From positions 62,001-126,000 of the forward strand of contig JANFOG010000018.1 in assembly GCA_024336345.1 (NCBI GenBank): DNA of 64,000 nucleotides, written 5' to 3'. Under the pieces are notes generated by a model, which had not been told where the DNA came from, did no database searches, and worked only from the letters and a program-made list of their open reading frames with translations. Positions 11,067 through 23,945 of the stretch are shown one piece after another (within the stretch, counting starts at the first letter, position 1; each line of letters starts with the position of its first letter). Both the position numbers and the translations under genes were made by a program. Source of the DNA: Mariannaea sp. PMI_226. Lineage: Eukaryota > Ascomycota > Sordariomycetes > Hypocreales > Nectriaceae.

Positions 11067-14000
11067 TCATGCCTTCTTTCGTAGCATCTTGACCACATTC
11101 TTCCCACGGAATCGCAGCCATGTGCCCAAAAACACCATGGCATAGTTGAAGACAATAAACCCGCAAAAGATACCAAAATCACGCCAAATATTCCTATAAT
11201 AAACGCTGAAACTCGCTGCAAACTGATCTCCTGTTGCGTATTGGCAAAGCTCGCATACCCCCCCATCTCCAGTGAGAACATAGCCGCCGGCTTGCTGGGT
11301 ATAAGGTCCTGCGTACGACTGGCACGTCTTGCCAGGCGGGGCGTCAAATCGCGCGAACTCGCCAGAATTGCACTGGACGGGTTCGTCATGCACGATGGCA
11401 CCCAGCATGGCTTCGAGGAAGTAGTGGAAGGGCGTGAGCCAATACATCCAGCGACGCCAGAACGTGGGTAACGCGACCGGTGGCACGACCACACCGCAGA
11501 AGCTGACGACGAAGAGGAAGAAAACTGGCACTAGGAGCGAGGCCAGCAGCTCGTTGGGGGCAAAAGCGGCAATCGCCTGACCAAAGCTAATATAATACAG
11601 CTCAAACAAAAGGATGAGCAGAAAAGCAAAGCCGGAGGTGAAGCTCGACGCTCGAAAACCAAAGATGCCCCACCACCAGCAGTTGAAGTAAATGCCTCCG
11701 GCGACAATGCCATAAGGAATCTCTGCAGCGACCGCCGCCGTGGTCCAGGCAGCCCAGCTGTAAATCTTCGCGTTGTTTTCGCGCCACTGAAATATTTGTC
11801 GTGAGTGAAGAAAGACCGGTTGAAGCTGCTGGATCAAGGGTGGGCTGATGGTAAGAGTCATGAAGACAGAGAAGAGACGGTTCTGGTAATCGACGCTGGT
11901 AAAGCCAATCTTGAAGAAGGTGAAGCAGTTAAACAGACCAGTCAGGATGTGTAGCATCATCTTGCCAAAGATGTAGTTCGGCGTGCGCCAATAGGAGACG
12001 AAGGATCGCTTGAGAACGGCTAGGACCTGTGTCGATAGTGGCATGGCATATTCGCGGTCGTCCCGGAGTGTCTTGGATGGCTCTATGCTGTGACGCTGGT
12101 CAATCAACTCTTCGATTTCACGAGAGCGTCCCTCTCTCTGGGGAGAAGAAGCCCACACATCGCCCCAATCCTGGCCAGTGTAGTTGGGATCGCCAGCGCC
12201 GATGGCATCGAGCATATATTCTGCTGGGTTGGCTGTGGTAGGACACTTGGGGCCGCCATTGGATTCGAAATAGTCGATGAGATCCCGACTATCGTGGCCA
12301 AGTGGACCGTGGTACACGACACGGCCGCCAGACTTGAGAAGCAGGAGCTCATCAAAATGCTCAAATAGCACAGCAGAGGGCTGGTGAATGGTACACAGCA
12401 CGGCCTGGCCTGCATCTGCTAGCTTGCGCAGGAATCTCACAATGTTGAAGGCTGCGCCCGAGTCGAGTCCGGACGTCGGCTCGTCGAGGAAAAAGAGCAA
12501 CTCGGGCTTGGAAGCGAGTTCAACACCAATGGTCAGACGTTTACGCTGCTCCTGGTTCAAGCCCTCACCGACTGTGCCGATAATAGCGCCGGCAATTGGT
12601 CGCATCTCTAGTAAGTCAATGATGGTCTCGCAGTAGTCCATCTTCTCCTTGCGAGATACTTCTCTCGGTTGACGAAGCAGGGCCGAGAACTGGAGGGCCT
12701 CACGGACGGTAGCTGTCGGCTCGTGAATGTCCATTTGCTCAGCAAAGCCGGTGGCGCGCTGGAAAGACCTGGGGAGCGGACGGCCATCAACTAAAAACTC
12801 TCCATTGACGGTGCCAAAGGTCAGCCGCTGGGCCAAAGCATTGAGCAGGGTCGTTTTGCCAGCACCTTGTGATAATTTGTCAGTTTCGTGGGATTGTAAC
12901 TGAAAAGAGGGAAGGGGAAGAAAGTGTGTTATTTTTTTCTCTCTCATTTCACATACCAGAAGCTCCCATCAGAGCAGTTAGCTTGCCCGGTCGCACATAT
13001 CCTTCAACATCTTGCAGCAACTGTCGCTCTCCATGCTCATAGGGAATCGTGTAGTTGACATTTCGGAACGTGAAAATGGTCTCGTTCTTCGCCACCTGCT
13101 TCTCAGCATCATTGCTGCTCTTCTCGCTCATGACGTTGTCGGTGTCTGTGACTGGTGATATGTCACCAGTCTCCTCGTCATGCTTGGCTTCCTCACTTCG
13201 ACCGCCAGTAGCGATTTTCTCTTCCACTGTCTTCGGAACCTGACCTCTCTTGAACACTGTAATGGCGCCCCCGCCTTCATTTGGCTTCATCAACTCCATG
13301 CCCAGGGCTGTGAGGAAGACGAAGAAGATGAAGAAGGCCCAGAGGAAGCCAAAGTTGCGCCACAAGTGAGCTCGGGTGTACGTAAAGGACGCCTTGATGT
13401 ACGCGGCACCACTGACTGAGGACTGCCCTGGGGATGATCCGGCGAGAGTACAGCCTTGGAACTGCGGTGAAGCGTCAGGGCCTTGGGGGACTAGATACGG
13501 AGGTTCGCATTGGAGGTTGAGCTTGTAAAACTCGTTCGCCATGAGACACTCAAAACCATATTGAATCCAGTTGATCCATCGAAGCCAGCTAAACCAAGGG
13601 TGCATCGAGGATGGAGGGATGAGATAGCCAGTGTACACTACGAGAATCTGGATAGCCACGCCAGTGAAGCGCGTAGCGATATCCAGCGTCTTGCACCATG
13701 CTGAGATGGCTCGGAAGAAAGCGTAAGTGACCATAGTGACGAGCCAGAGAATGAGCGTGGCAATGAAGAACTGTGAAGCCGTCCGTGATAGATTGGCCAT
13801 GAAGTATATGATGATGTTGAACAGCACAACCTGTATGAACACCAGCGGCACGTCGACGACTGTCTGCGCGATGGCGTAAGCGGCAGGTCGATAGAACGAA
13901 AAAGACTTGTGTTTTAGCAGAATGGGCTTGGATACAAAGGCTGCAGTCTGCTCAGCCAAGGCTAGCAGCGCGTTGAAGAGCAACAAAAAGAAGAGAGTAC

Positions 14001-16086
14001 CTCCCCGGGGAAAGGCCCCGGCAGCTGTCTGCGGGAGATTGAAGAAGAGACTGCCGACGATGAGACCTTGGAACAAGAGACCACCCCATTTACCAAAAAG
14101 TGAGGCCCGATCACCAGTCATCACAAGGAATTGTCGATGAGTACAGGCTAGAACTTGCTTGGGAAACGAGATCTCGTAGTTTTTTTTCTTCAGATGTTCT
14201 GTCTCCTGTTGGCGGCGTTCAATTTCAACTCGCTGGTCAATCTCGGTCTCAAAGTCTTGCATATCACGAAGATTCTTGCGATATGCGTCGCTCCGGCGGT
14301 ATGCATCATCAAACTCGGCCGGCGTGCGCGGGATGCGGTCCTCCCATCCCTTGCGGATGCTGCGCTCGTGTTCGTCAGTAACCGAGGTGAGAAAGTCGGC
14401 TGTAGTCCATCTCTCAGGACACTCAAATCCTAAATCGATAAAGTATTTCTTTGCATCCTCGGCCGGACCGTAGTATAGACACTTTCCGTGATCGAGTAAA
14501 AGCACCTTATCAACAAGCTCATACAGCGTCTCACCTGCTTGGTACAGCGAGACTGCTGTCGAGGTGTTGGCCATGTTGGTCATGGCCCGAATGGACTTGA
14601 TGTACTCAACTGCCGTGCTTGCGTCCAGGCCTTTGCTCGAATTGTCCCATCCCTGAACTGATGCCCTTGTAATCATGGCCTCAGCAATACTGACTCGCTT
14701 GCGCTCACCACCCGAGACTCCTCGAATAAACTCGTTGCCAACCTTGGTATTCAACGTGTGCTCTATCCAAAACAGCTTGGTGACGACACGAAGGAACTCG
14801 CGCACATAATCGGCCCGGGACTCGCCTTTCAGACGGGACTCTTTGCCGGGCGTGCGCGTTTGTAGTGCAAATTTTAGAGTCCTCTTCACTGACAATGTGG
14901 CGTAGTGCAGATCGTCTTCGGGATTGTAGATGACCTCACCACGAAAGTACTTGGCCATTGTGTGGGCATCTGCACCACCGTAAGTGACGTGCCCATCCAC
15001 GCTCTGGAACCCGGCCCGCTGGTTACAGAATGCCTTGAGAAAGGTACTACACCCAGCGCCAGGACGACCAAGGACAAGGAGGAGTTCTCCAGGACGGACA
15101 CATCCATCAATGTTGCTGATCAGCTCTCGCACTGGAGGCACCGCAAATGCGGCCTTGACACCTTTGGTGAAGAGCTTTGTGAGCTTTCTCGGGAGACCCA
15201 GAAAGAAGTCGCCGACGGTAGACTGCAAACTCGCGCCGAGGCCAACGCCTCGGACAGTCAGATCACGGAAGATGACGCCGCTGTGGCGGGATCCCTGGCT
15301 ATGTGCTTGGCGAGCTTGACCGAAGATCCGACTCAGAAGACGCTCTATTTCTTGCTGCTCGCCCTCGTCCCCAGCATCAAGCACGCCGGTGGTGTTTGAT
15401 CGGCGTGTAGAAAGGGCGTGGAATAGAGCATTCTCGTCACGCACACTGCTTGATTTCTTTTCCAAGTTAGAAGGGCTTTGGCTATCATTGGAACGGTCTG
15501 CTCTGATGGGGATGATTTCTGTCTCTTCAGTTGAGGAAGGCTCGTCGGATGCAGAGGAGGATTCATAACCATCCACGGGCTCCTCTTGTCGTCGCGAGAG
15601 GTCAGATTGCTGCATCTGATGCAGATTGTTGTCCGATGATGTTTCGTGACTATGGTCATCATTATTACGGTCTTTTTGCTCTGGTACGACAGCGTGAATA
15701 GTGTCTTGAGAAGAGCGAGCCTCTTCACTACCATAAGCAAGGACAATGGACTGCGGTGCGCCCGATGTATTTCCATAGCTGTTGACTGCGGGTATTGTGC
15801 CTGGTGTATTCGCGCAGTCATGTATTTCGGTTTTCACAGAAGCATCGTCCGAGGAACCAATACTAGGTGAATATCTTAACTCGGGAGCAATGGCGGTTTG
15901 TCGGGGAGCGTCTTCTTGCCGTTCTTGGTCGCCTGCTGGTCCTTCCATTGAGACATTGTCTGCGCTGTAAGTACTAGGTGTCAACGGCGTCTCAGGGTAT
16001 CCTCCCGGAATGTCCTGATCCCTAGGAGTGTCCATTCCGCCCGACATTTTGCCCTGTGTTGTGTCGGTTCTGTCTGTGGCCTTCAA
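11067..16086 (-). CDS. PDR-type (ABCG) full-size multidrug transporter, Snq2/Cdr-like
   Basis: Two exons on the minus strand, 16086-12957 and 12865-11067, separated by a 91-nt intron that falls inside the second Walker A motif; product 1642 residues. Domain order is NBD1-TMD1-NBD2-TMD2, as in pleiotropic drug resistance pumps that export lipophilic compounds across the plasma membrane. NBD1 has the PDR-type Walker A GRPGAGCST (about 339-347, Cys instead of Lys), signature [14 protein letters not shown] (about 453) and a degenerate Walker B region WDNSSKGLD. NBD2 has GASGAGKTT (about 1040), signature LNQEQRKRL (about 1145) and [10 protein letters not shown] (about 1161). Both membrane halves are intact. 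The first 270 residues are acidic and Ser-rich, longer than in most homologues; a start at M14 or M18 is equally possible. It is isolated from the right-hand cluster. Substrate is unknown. Confidence 0.93.
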
Positions 16087-18633
16087 TAAAGCAGAGCCAT
16101 GTGGTTACACTGAGCTCGCGTCTGAGACCTCTTCACTTTTTATCATGTGCTTGGGCATGCAACGCAGCAGAGCTTAGCTTAGCTTGTCCATGACGCATCC
16201 AATAGCAGCTACATAATGACGACGAAGCTCGGACATCGGGGGCTTGCCAAAGAGCGAGGGGCGCGCGTCCGCTTCCCCTTCAGTCAATCCAGTACAGTGT
16301 CGGCCCCGCCGGATCCCGATGATCGCCGGCCAGCGTCGGGCCGTGTGGGGCGCCGTCGTCATAGACTGAGATCCTGCCGGAGATTCGAGATGGACTTAAA
16401 AACATTAAAGGGAACCGGAAACGGACATGGCCAATAGCCCGATTGCACGTGGGCCAGCTTATCGACAAATAGTCACAGAAGGATAGTTTGCTTGGCATGC
16501 CATGGACCGAGGACCACGTGCAACTCAGAGAATGACGGGGTGAAGAAGGACAGGGAAGGCTTTGGTCTAAACAATAATTGGCAACCTTCTATCACAAGGT
16601 TGGGCGATTTTTATCGCGACATATGCATCGAGAAAGTCGTGCGAGGATCGAGAAGATGATTTCGGTCTAGAAGTCATTAATAGAACTCGCATTAGGAGGT
16701 TGGATGATTTGTATTGGGACGTACCAGCGAAGAATGCGGTTGCGAGACCTGGGTGACAGTACAAAGGGTTATGCTGACTGCATTGATGATAACATAGTAG
16801 ACCAGGTTGGAATAGTCAACTAATCCTGCACAAGTTCGACGAGTCGAAATCCGAGGCAGCGATAGGATGAGGAGCGGAAGTCAAACAGAAAGAAGAGGTT
16901 GAGAGGGCCAGAAAGTGGAGGGGACGTTTCCTTCTGACGTGAAAGGGGGAAGTAGAATATTGGTAAGTAAAAAACTACCAGGCAATGATCGACTTTGCCA
17001 GGTGCGGTCACGATTCCCATCGCTTCACGAACCAGTGGTTGGGTAACTACCAGCACGCGATCCGCCGGCCTTTGTTTCACAAGAACCGGAGGGACCGTAA
17101 TATCCGAGAGACTAGGTCAAATGTCTGCTCGCCGATCAGGGATGTATTCGATCGGCGCTGATGGTGGTTTTAGGCCGTGGGTTATCACCGACCACCGGCC
17201 CCGGATTCCGAGGTCCTCCAAGGGGAGGACGGAAATCCTAAGGAGAGCTGAGAGCACTGTGCCTCCTACCGATCTCATCCAGTCAGATTGGGAACAGGTT
17301 TTGTTTCTAGTGCATATCTTCCCCCGTCCTCAGTGATTCGGGAGCTGAGGCGCAACTGTACCGCGACAGTCTGCTCACACCGTTGTCTCATTTGTCTAGG
17401 AATGATGGGTGGATATCAACACTTACTTCTTCAAAATCCTCATATTGGTCATTGTCATCCATGTCTCCGATGAACGTCAATGAAGAGTAAATGGTGAAAG
17501 GTGTAAGCGAAATCTCAAGAAGCTGTGAATGGTAAAGTCCAAAGGATGAGAGCGAGATGGATGATATGTTGTGAAGAACGGTTGCAGGAGGTTTGTTTTG
17601 CTTTTGTTTGGGTAGGCTTCCTATTAGTCCTCAGCGGTGTGCCGATTGCCCAACACCTGTTGAACATTCATGACACATTTATTTATTGACTCATGGCCGG
17701 CTATTATGTTCACATGAAAGGGAAAAGTTCCCAGCTCATCTGGTAGACAATGAGTAACCGCAAATAAATAGGTGGAACGAAGCAAACATGCCTCGCTTCT
17801 CGCCCTGCGTACAGTCACTAGTGCCAAATATGACCAGCCAGAATATGAAACAAATTAAATCACCCTTTCTGGCTCAATGCTTGAATTATGCTCAAGGCCC
17901 AGCGACAGGGGACTCGACTCACCCTTTGAGCTTCCCTTTGCAAGCTTCCTCAAGTAGGTACTTTTACGCCCACGCCCCCCATACCTATGCGGGTGGGAGT
18001 AATTAGGGTGATGGCACAATCGTGACAGTGATAGTGAGCTCCGTCAAAACAAGAGTGAATCAGTGAGAAGTTTGAGGAATCTCCACTGGATCTCTGATTA
18101 CCCAAGCACAGACGCTGAACAGCTCTGTGTGGTTATCATGGCAAGGCCGAGCTATCTGTAGGGAATATTCTCCAGTAACAATAGTGGACATTAGCTGTCG
18201 TTTAATTACAGTCCGACCACTTCGTCCTAAGTCTACCATTTGAGCATCACGTTCTCGCTGAAGTGCAGCCGTGTGTTGTGTGGTGGGTGTGATTCGCTAG
18301 AAATACAGGGAGGAGGGAAGGCACTCACTCAAGCACTGCACCCATCTGCCGGAGCGTGTGGGGACGGGATCTTCCACTGCCGACCCGCTTTCGGTTTAGC
18401 GGGACCCATTCCCAATTTGGTGGATGACTAATCAGGCAAAAACACCAACCTGTTATCACGAAAATTGCACTTACATGGATGATGGCAGATCACTTTTCTC
18501 AATTCACAGACCACGCAACAGGTTTTGGCATGAAGCAATGTATTCAGGGTATATTATAGTTTGCTATTAACATGCATATGGGGAATATTCTCATCAATTC
18601 CTTCGTAATCACCTCCCATAACATTAATCACAT
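16087..18633. other. 2.5 kb intergenic region with promoter of the PDR pump
   Basis: No gene is supported. The first 350 bases upstream of the transporter start contain a CCAAT box near 16196 and a cluster of CGG/CCG triplets between about 16300 and 16350 (CGGCCCCGCCGG and CGCCGGCC among them), the kind of sites bound by Zn2Cys6 factors, which commonly control PDR genes; this is inference. A 113-codon frame at 16995-17336 opens with TTG and has no domain, so it is not called. Confidence 0.45.
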
Positions 18634-20522
18634 CTAAGCATCCTCATGAGCCAGCTTGTTCTCGAGGGCCGTGGGCTGGTTAGCACCCTTATACTCGGAC
18701 TTCTTGAGCATGTTCCACTTGTCCTCTTCACTGTCCAGGTGGCGGAAACAGAACCAGAACACGATTCCACCCACGAAAGCAATGCAGGCGACGGTGGTGT
18801 AGTTCCAGACCAGATAAGGATCGATGGAGATGGGGGTGAAGGCCTGACCAATGGCAGCAGAGACAGCGCTCATGAACAGGTTGACGGACATGACAAGAGA
18901 CTTCATGTTATCGGGAGCCTTGGAGTAAGCATACTCGTAGGAGGTGACGTTGGTCAGAATCTCAGCCAGACCAATCAGGATGTAGGGAAGGCACTGAGCC
19001 CAGACGTTGATGGGAGCAGGCTCGTCACACTCGCTGGCTTGGTCACCGCAAGGGCTAAGCTTGTAGATGTAGTGCTGCATAACGGCGGAAGCGACCATGG
19101 ACAGGGCGGAGATGATGAAACCAGCAAACATACGCTTGATAGGGGTGAAGGCAATACCAATCTTGCGGAGACCAGGGTACAAGAGGTGGTCAATGAGGGG
19201 AACCATGATGACAATGGAAATGGGGTTCAGGTTCTGGATGACGTCGTTGGGGACACCGTGAAGCTCCATGGCGGAAGCCTGGGTGGTCAAGTTACCGGTC
19301 ATCTGGTTGTAGGCAAGGAAGAAGACGGGAAGGAAGAGGAAGACCTTGCAGGCCATGAGACCTCGGCGGACTTCGTCAACCCAGGCGTCATCGTAGGTCA
19401 TCCAGTGAGGGCGCTCAGAAGCGGGGACGTTGGAAGGCTTAGCAAGCTCCCAGTCCAGCTTGAAGGGCTTGCATCGCTTCTGGACAAAGCTAAACATGCG
19501 CAGGAACTTGCCCAGAACGGAGCCGGTGGGAGGGGAGAGCTTGTAATTCTTCTTGTTGAGAGCCAGGACGATGGGGGCGATGAGGAACATGCCAGTGGGG
19601 ATCAGGAAGGCAAGCCAGAAACCAACATACTTCTCGACGTAAACCATGCCGATCTGACCAGCGAGGGAACCAGTGTTGATACAGAAGTAGAAGTAGAGGA
19701 AGATACGGGTGTTGGTGACAGCAGGGTCGACAATCACACGCTCGCCATTCTGGACCTCAACGCGCATGCGGGTGTCCTCGTTCTGCTCAGCAAGCAGGGG
19801 AGAGACGTTGGCCTTGAAGAAACCGGTACCAACGCAAAGGCACAGGAGACCAATGATGAAGGCAGCAAAGGATTGTTGATGGTGGACAATGACACCGGGA
19901 GCGGAGGCAGCGACGAGGATGACGTGGGCAATGGTTGAGATACCAATGGCAATGTGAATGGTCCAGAAACGACCGAGGCGGGCATCAGCAAGCCAAGCAC
20001 TGTGGGGAGTCTTAGAATCAGCTGCGCATTCTTCACACTGCTTTGGGGGATTTTATATATATCAACGGAATAGACTTACCCAACGAGAGGCATCAGGTAG
20101 GCGAAGAACTGGTTGAAGAGGGAGATACCCTGGGCAGCCTGAGGTCCCATACCGAGAGCACCAGCCTGGGCGTTGGGGGCACTGGCATCGACGGGAGCAC
20201 CAGTGGTAGAGCCATCGGGAAGAGGCTTGTTCACGAAGTTGGTGTACAAGACTGAAGAACCGTAGTAGGAGAAACGCTCGCAAAGCTCGACAAAGGCAAT
20301 GGTGTACATGCTCCACTTGATCTTACCGGAGACACGGCGCAGGGTGCGCAGGTCCTCCTCAGTAGGAGTGTCATCGAAGACCTCGGTGGTGGAGTGAGAG
20401 TCATGGCGTGCGCCTTTGTCCATGGACCCCTTGGCAGGGTTATTGTAAATGCCCTTGTTCTCGGGGTCAGCGAGCCCAGACTGGGCGATGGTGTCAACGT
20501 CGAGGTTGGCGGTGTTGCTCAT
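18634..20522 (-). CDS. PTR2-like di-/tripeptide:proton symporter (POT family)
   Basis: Two exons on the minus strand, 20522-20080 and 19999-18634, with an 80-nt intron (GTAAGT donor, CCCCACAG acceptor) give 602 residues. It imports di- and tripeptides with protons across the plasma membrane. Family motifs are clear: ELCERFSYYG in the first helix, GAWLADARLGRFWTI (148-162, the first PTR signature) and FYFCINTGSL (about 249-258, the second PTR signature). About twelve hydrophobic segments are present. The length matches fungal Ptr2 proteins. The start is the first ATG (MSNTANLDV). Codon use is strongly biased to C/T-ending codons, which suggests high expression and creates a long artefactual antisense frame. 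An extra-long upstream region separates it from the next gene. Confidence 0.95.
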
Positions 20523-23500
20523 GATGGGCAAAGTCTCTTGTGTAGCTTTTCAAGAGGAAAAACTGTCTCTACTTGTCAACCCGCAAAGGGGAAAAGACGA
20601 AATAGGTTCAGACTCCGAAGGGGGGAGGAGGAGAATGAAATGTAGGAGACAAGAGATTGGTCTGAGGGTGAAGACCTATGAAAGGGATGAGGAGAGAAGA
20701 GGAAGAGAAAGAATGGGGGACAGCAGGAGAGGACGTTTTATATTCATATCCGAATGCATCTTCGTCGAGGAACGGAGCTCTTTGGTAATGAGACAAGTCC
20801 TCGCAACGGTTTGATAGAGAAGTGAAGGCGTGTGGGGGGGGCGCTCCCGTGCTAAGTTCGCCACCCCCGGACATCACGACAGGTCGAGGCCAATGAACGC
20901 AACCACCCCGGAAGAGAGAAGAGGAGAGGCTCGAGCTTCTAGACCCCCGCCATTTTGCAATCAACATCTTGATTGTGACAATGTCCCTTATCGGGCAGGT
21001 CAGGCCTCTCCAGGTACACCCCCCCCCCCTTCCCTTTCTCCGCAAATGTCAAATGAACCACTTGGAGCGTATTGGACCATAGTGTACGATAGGACAGAAG
21101 AGATGATGCCAAGAGAATGGGAGATACTACCAACGGAACTATACGGTAGGTTACAACAAAAGTTCCGAGAGTACGACTGATGACTGATAGGGCTTCTCTT
21201 GCCCATAGGGTTTGTTACATGGGCGACGCCATCAAGCGAGCAGACGCAACGCGTACGCCTAGTATGGAGGAAGGGGAAAGCGAGGGGGAGGGGGATATTG
21301 CAAGCCACAGTTCAAGCCCAACAGGTTCTTCTGTATCCGGACGATATAGACTACTGTAGATAGAGTAGAATCTTTACGAGGGCAGGCTGACTGGGGGGAC
21401 GAAAAGCATGTACAAAGGTGGTCAGTAGTTCGTTTAGGTATGCCAACCTAGACACATTTGCCGTACCCGATACGTATTACGGGAACGTGAAGGTCCCACC
21501 CGGCCGGGAACAGGTTACTTGGGTCGGAAGTGGGCGGCGGCGACGGGTCTGAGCGTCTTTTGGGTCGGGGGGTGTATGTGTGGGTGTGTGTGTGTGAATT
21601 GTTGCAAGGCATCGGGCCTACTCGCAACGGAAGAACTAGTCCGAGAGGGGCAGGTGGCAAGACAAGAGCAAACTTGGGAGCTGTTGGGTGCCTTTTGGTG
21701 TGTGCGTCTATGCTGTATCGCGTGGGTTGAGGTGGCGCTTAAGGAGGGAGAGAGAGGATGAGGAATCCAGTTTTAACTAATTACTGCAACCTACTGTCCA
21801 GGCAGGGGACGGGAGATGGCTCTGGGTTCCACGCAAGCTAGCGAGGAGGCAAATGTGTATGCATAATTCCTTCTCGCTGGACCATGTGCACCAGAAATGG
21901 GGTGTGCTCAAGTATCTAAACGGATGCCCTGACTCTGCTCTGCTGGTTCGAGGGGGAGGTTAACCTACAGCTTCAATACAGAACCAGTTTTCTGGAACGC
22001 TGGCATCGTGGGATCAAGATACCCCAATGGGTTGTGTGGCGGATTGGGACGATTGTCACCAGCTTACTGGAAAAGCATCAATGACTACCTACTCACCTCA
22101 ATCATCAACTACTGTATTTGGTGAATACGATACGGTTGTAAGATATTGATTTGCACAGCCGCGCCACGACTACAGGACGTACACACTCGGCGTCTCCTCT
22201 CACCAGCCTTTGCCTAAACAAGGGATGTGGCGTTCCATCTGCCGAGGCATGTGTGTAGCAGAACAATTTTTTTTTTCTTTCTTTCTTCTGAACGTTAGCG
22301 GGCTGCCTCAACCGAAAGCAGCCACTTTGCTCACTGGCTCACGCCACATGAGTGATACGGGTGAGACAGCATAGAGAGAAAGAGAGCTTGCAACAATGAG
22401 CTATCTACTAATCCAGTGACTTTGCTTGATTGAATAATGAATGAATCAGCTCTCGTCAGCTCTCGTCCACAATCACGCAAAGAGATCGCGCAACTACTTG
22501 CGAATAAAACATGGCCTCACGTCGATTGATACCTAGTGAAAACCCCTAAAAAATCCATCGCAAGTTTGGTCGGTGGATCTTACCTGATACTGAATCGCGC
22601 CGTGGCGATCCTCCAGGCCACGAGGATTGTGGCGTCGCGTGTTTTCTTTCTCTCTCTTTCTTTTTTTTTTGAGCTGCTGACGATCAATGCCGTTTTGATA
22701 CATCAAAGGTACCAATGGTTTGTGCAAAGACGATATACTATTAACCTTGTTTTTTGTGTTTTTTTTTTCTCTTGCTCCTCGGTTACGGGGATGGACCGTC
22801 TTCCACACATCCACACACACGCGGACACATCCACTCACTCACACAAACGCACATCACATCCACAATACACATACGCACAAACCTACAGCAGCCAGATACC
22901 ATATCTTGTCAACCAACACGCAATAAAGTGCAACATTAGCCGGTCAAATAATTGTGTGAATTATTCCGGATATGCGGCAATGATGGTAAATTCCAAACGG
23001 AACGGAATCGCACCCTGTGGTACAGTACCCATCGTGCTAACTATCTCCCTACTGTAATTTTTCGTGCCGCCCCCCTCCCTCTTTCTCTCTCACCCCTCCC
23101 TCTCCAATCCGTCTGGCGCGATTGGGCTCAGTACCGGTCTCACCAGCTTGGCGATATCTTGGCGATGGCCTTACCCCTGTATTAGGCTCTGGATGCCGTC
23201 TCTCGTTGACCTTGCCACTACCGCTTACGTTGCTGGCGTACAATGTAGACTCACGTATTGATGGAGCATTTTTTCCCCCTCATTTTCTTTGAACAATAGA
23301 AATACATAACAAAAAGAAAGTGAATTAAGTGGGAGATGAAAGAAACACACACAGAGAACTGGCGCTATTGGCCATGAGTCGGTCGCCTCCGCCAAGAAAA
23401 TCTGCCCAGATGTCTGGGTGTAATTGAAAACAGACCATACATGAATAAGTAGAACCATTTTGAGGACATGACATGCAAAGAGGAATACAAAGTAGATGAT

Positions 23501-23900
23501 CCAACTGGCAATCCATCCGGAAGGCATCGATGTCGGTTGTGTGGCCCAATCAAAGAGCGCCGGTTCCATATCCTTCTGGGAAAGAACTTGACTCAATTCA
23601 GCTTTCGCCTTGGCCTGACTTATCATCATCAGGCGCCATCTATTATGTGTTGCGTCGTTCATCGTGTGCCCTCCCTTTGAATGTAACCAGTAACCTTCCT
23701 AAAGGGGCATGGGGGTTCCAGCTGGTGGTTCAGCCACAAGGCAAAAGTTCAGCCAAGCCAACAGCGCGTAGCAGACGTATGTACATGGTAGATGGACAGA
23801 CAAATAGACAGACAGACGAGACACACAGGTACAGGGCAAATTAACGTAATAGACACAGGAACAGGCACAGGCATCCAGGTACGGTGCAGACGCTCAAACG

Positions 23901-23945
<45 letters not shown>
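23901..23945. repeat. CA dinucleotide microsatellite
   Basis: An almost pure CA repeat of about 16-17 units (23909-23941), flanked by CGCACG variants on both sides. It lies inside the long gene-poor stretch. Confidence 0.95.

Noticed and set aside
16995..17336. 113-codon ORF
   Set aside because: Starts at TTG, shows no domain, and neighbouring frames are equally open.
18646..19938. 430-codon open frame on the plus strand
   Set aside because: It lies exactly antisense to PTR2 and is a product of that gene's strong codon bias; it has a repetitive Gly/Asp/Val-rich composition and no domain.
22536..23057. 173-codon ORF in the gene-poor stretch
   Set aside because: Mostly encoded by T-rich and CA-rich simple sequence; no recognisable protein.
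23225..23662. 145-codon hydrophobic minus-strand ORF
   Set aside because: Hydrophobic stretches are present but no family, and no promoter or splice support; kept out as unproven.
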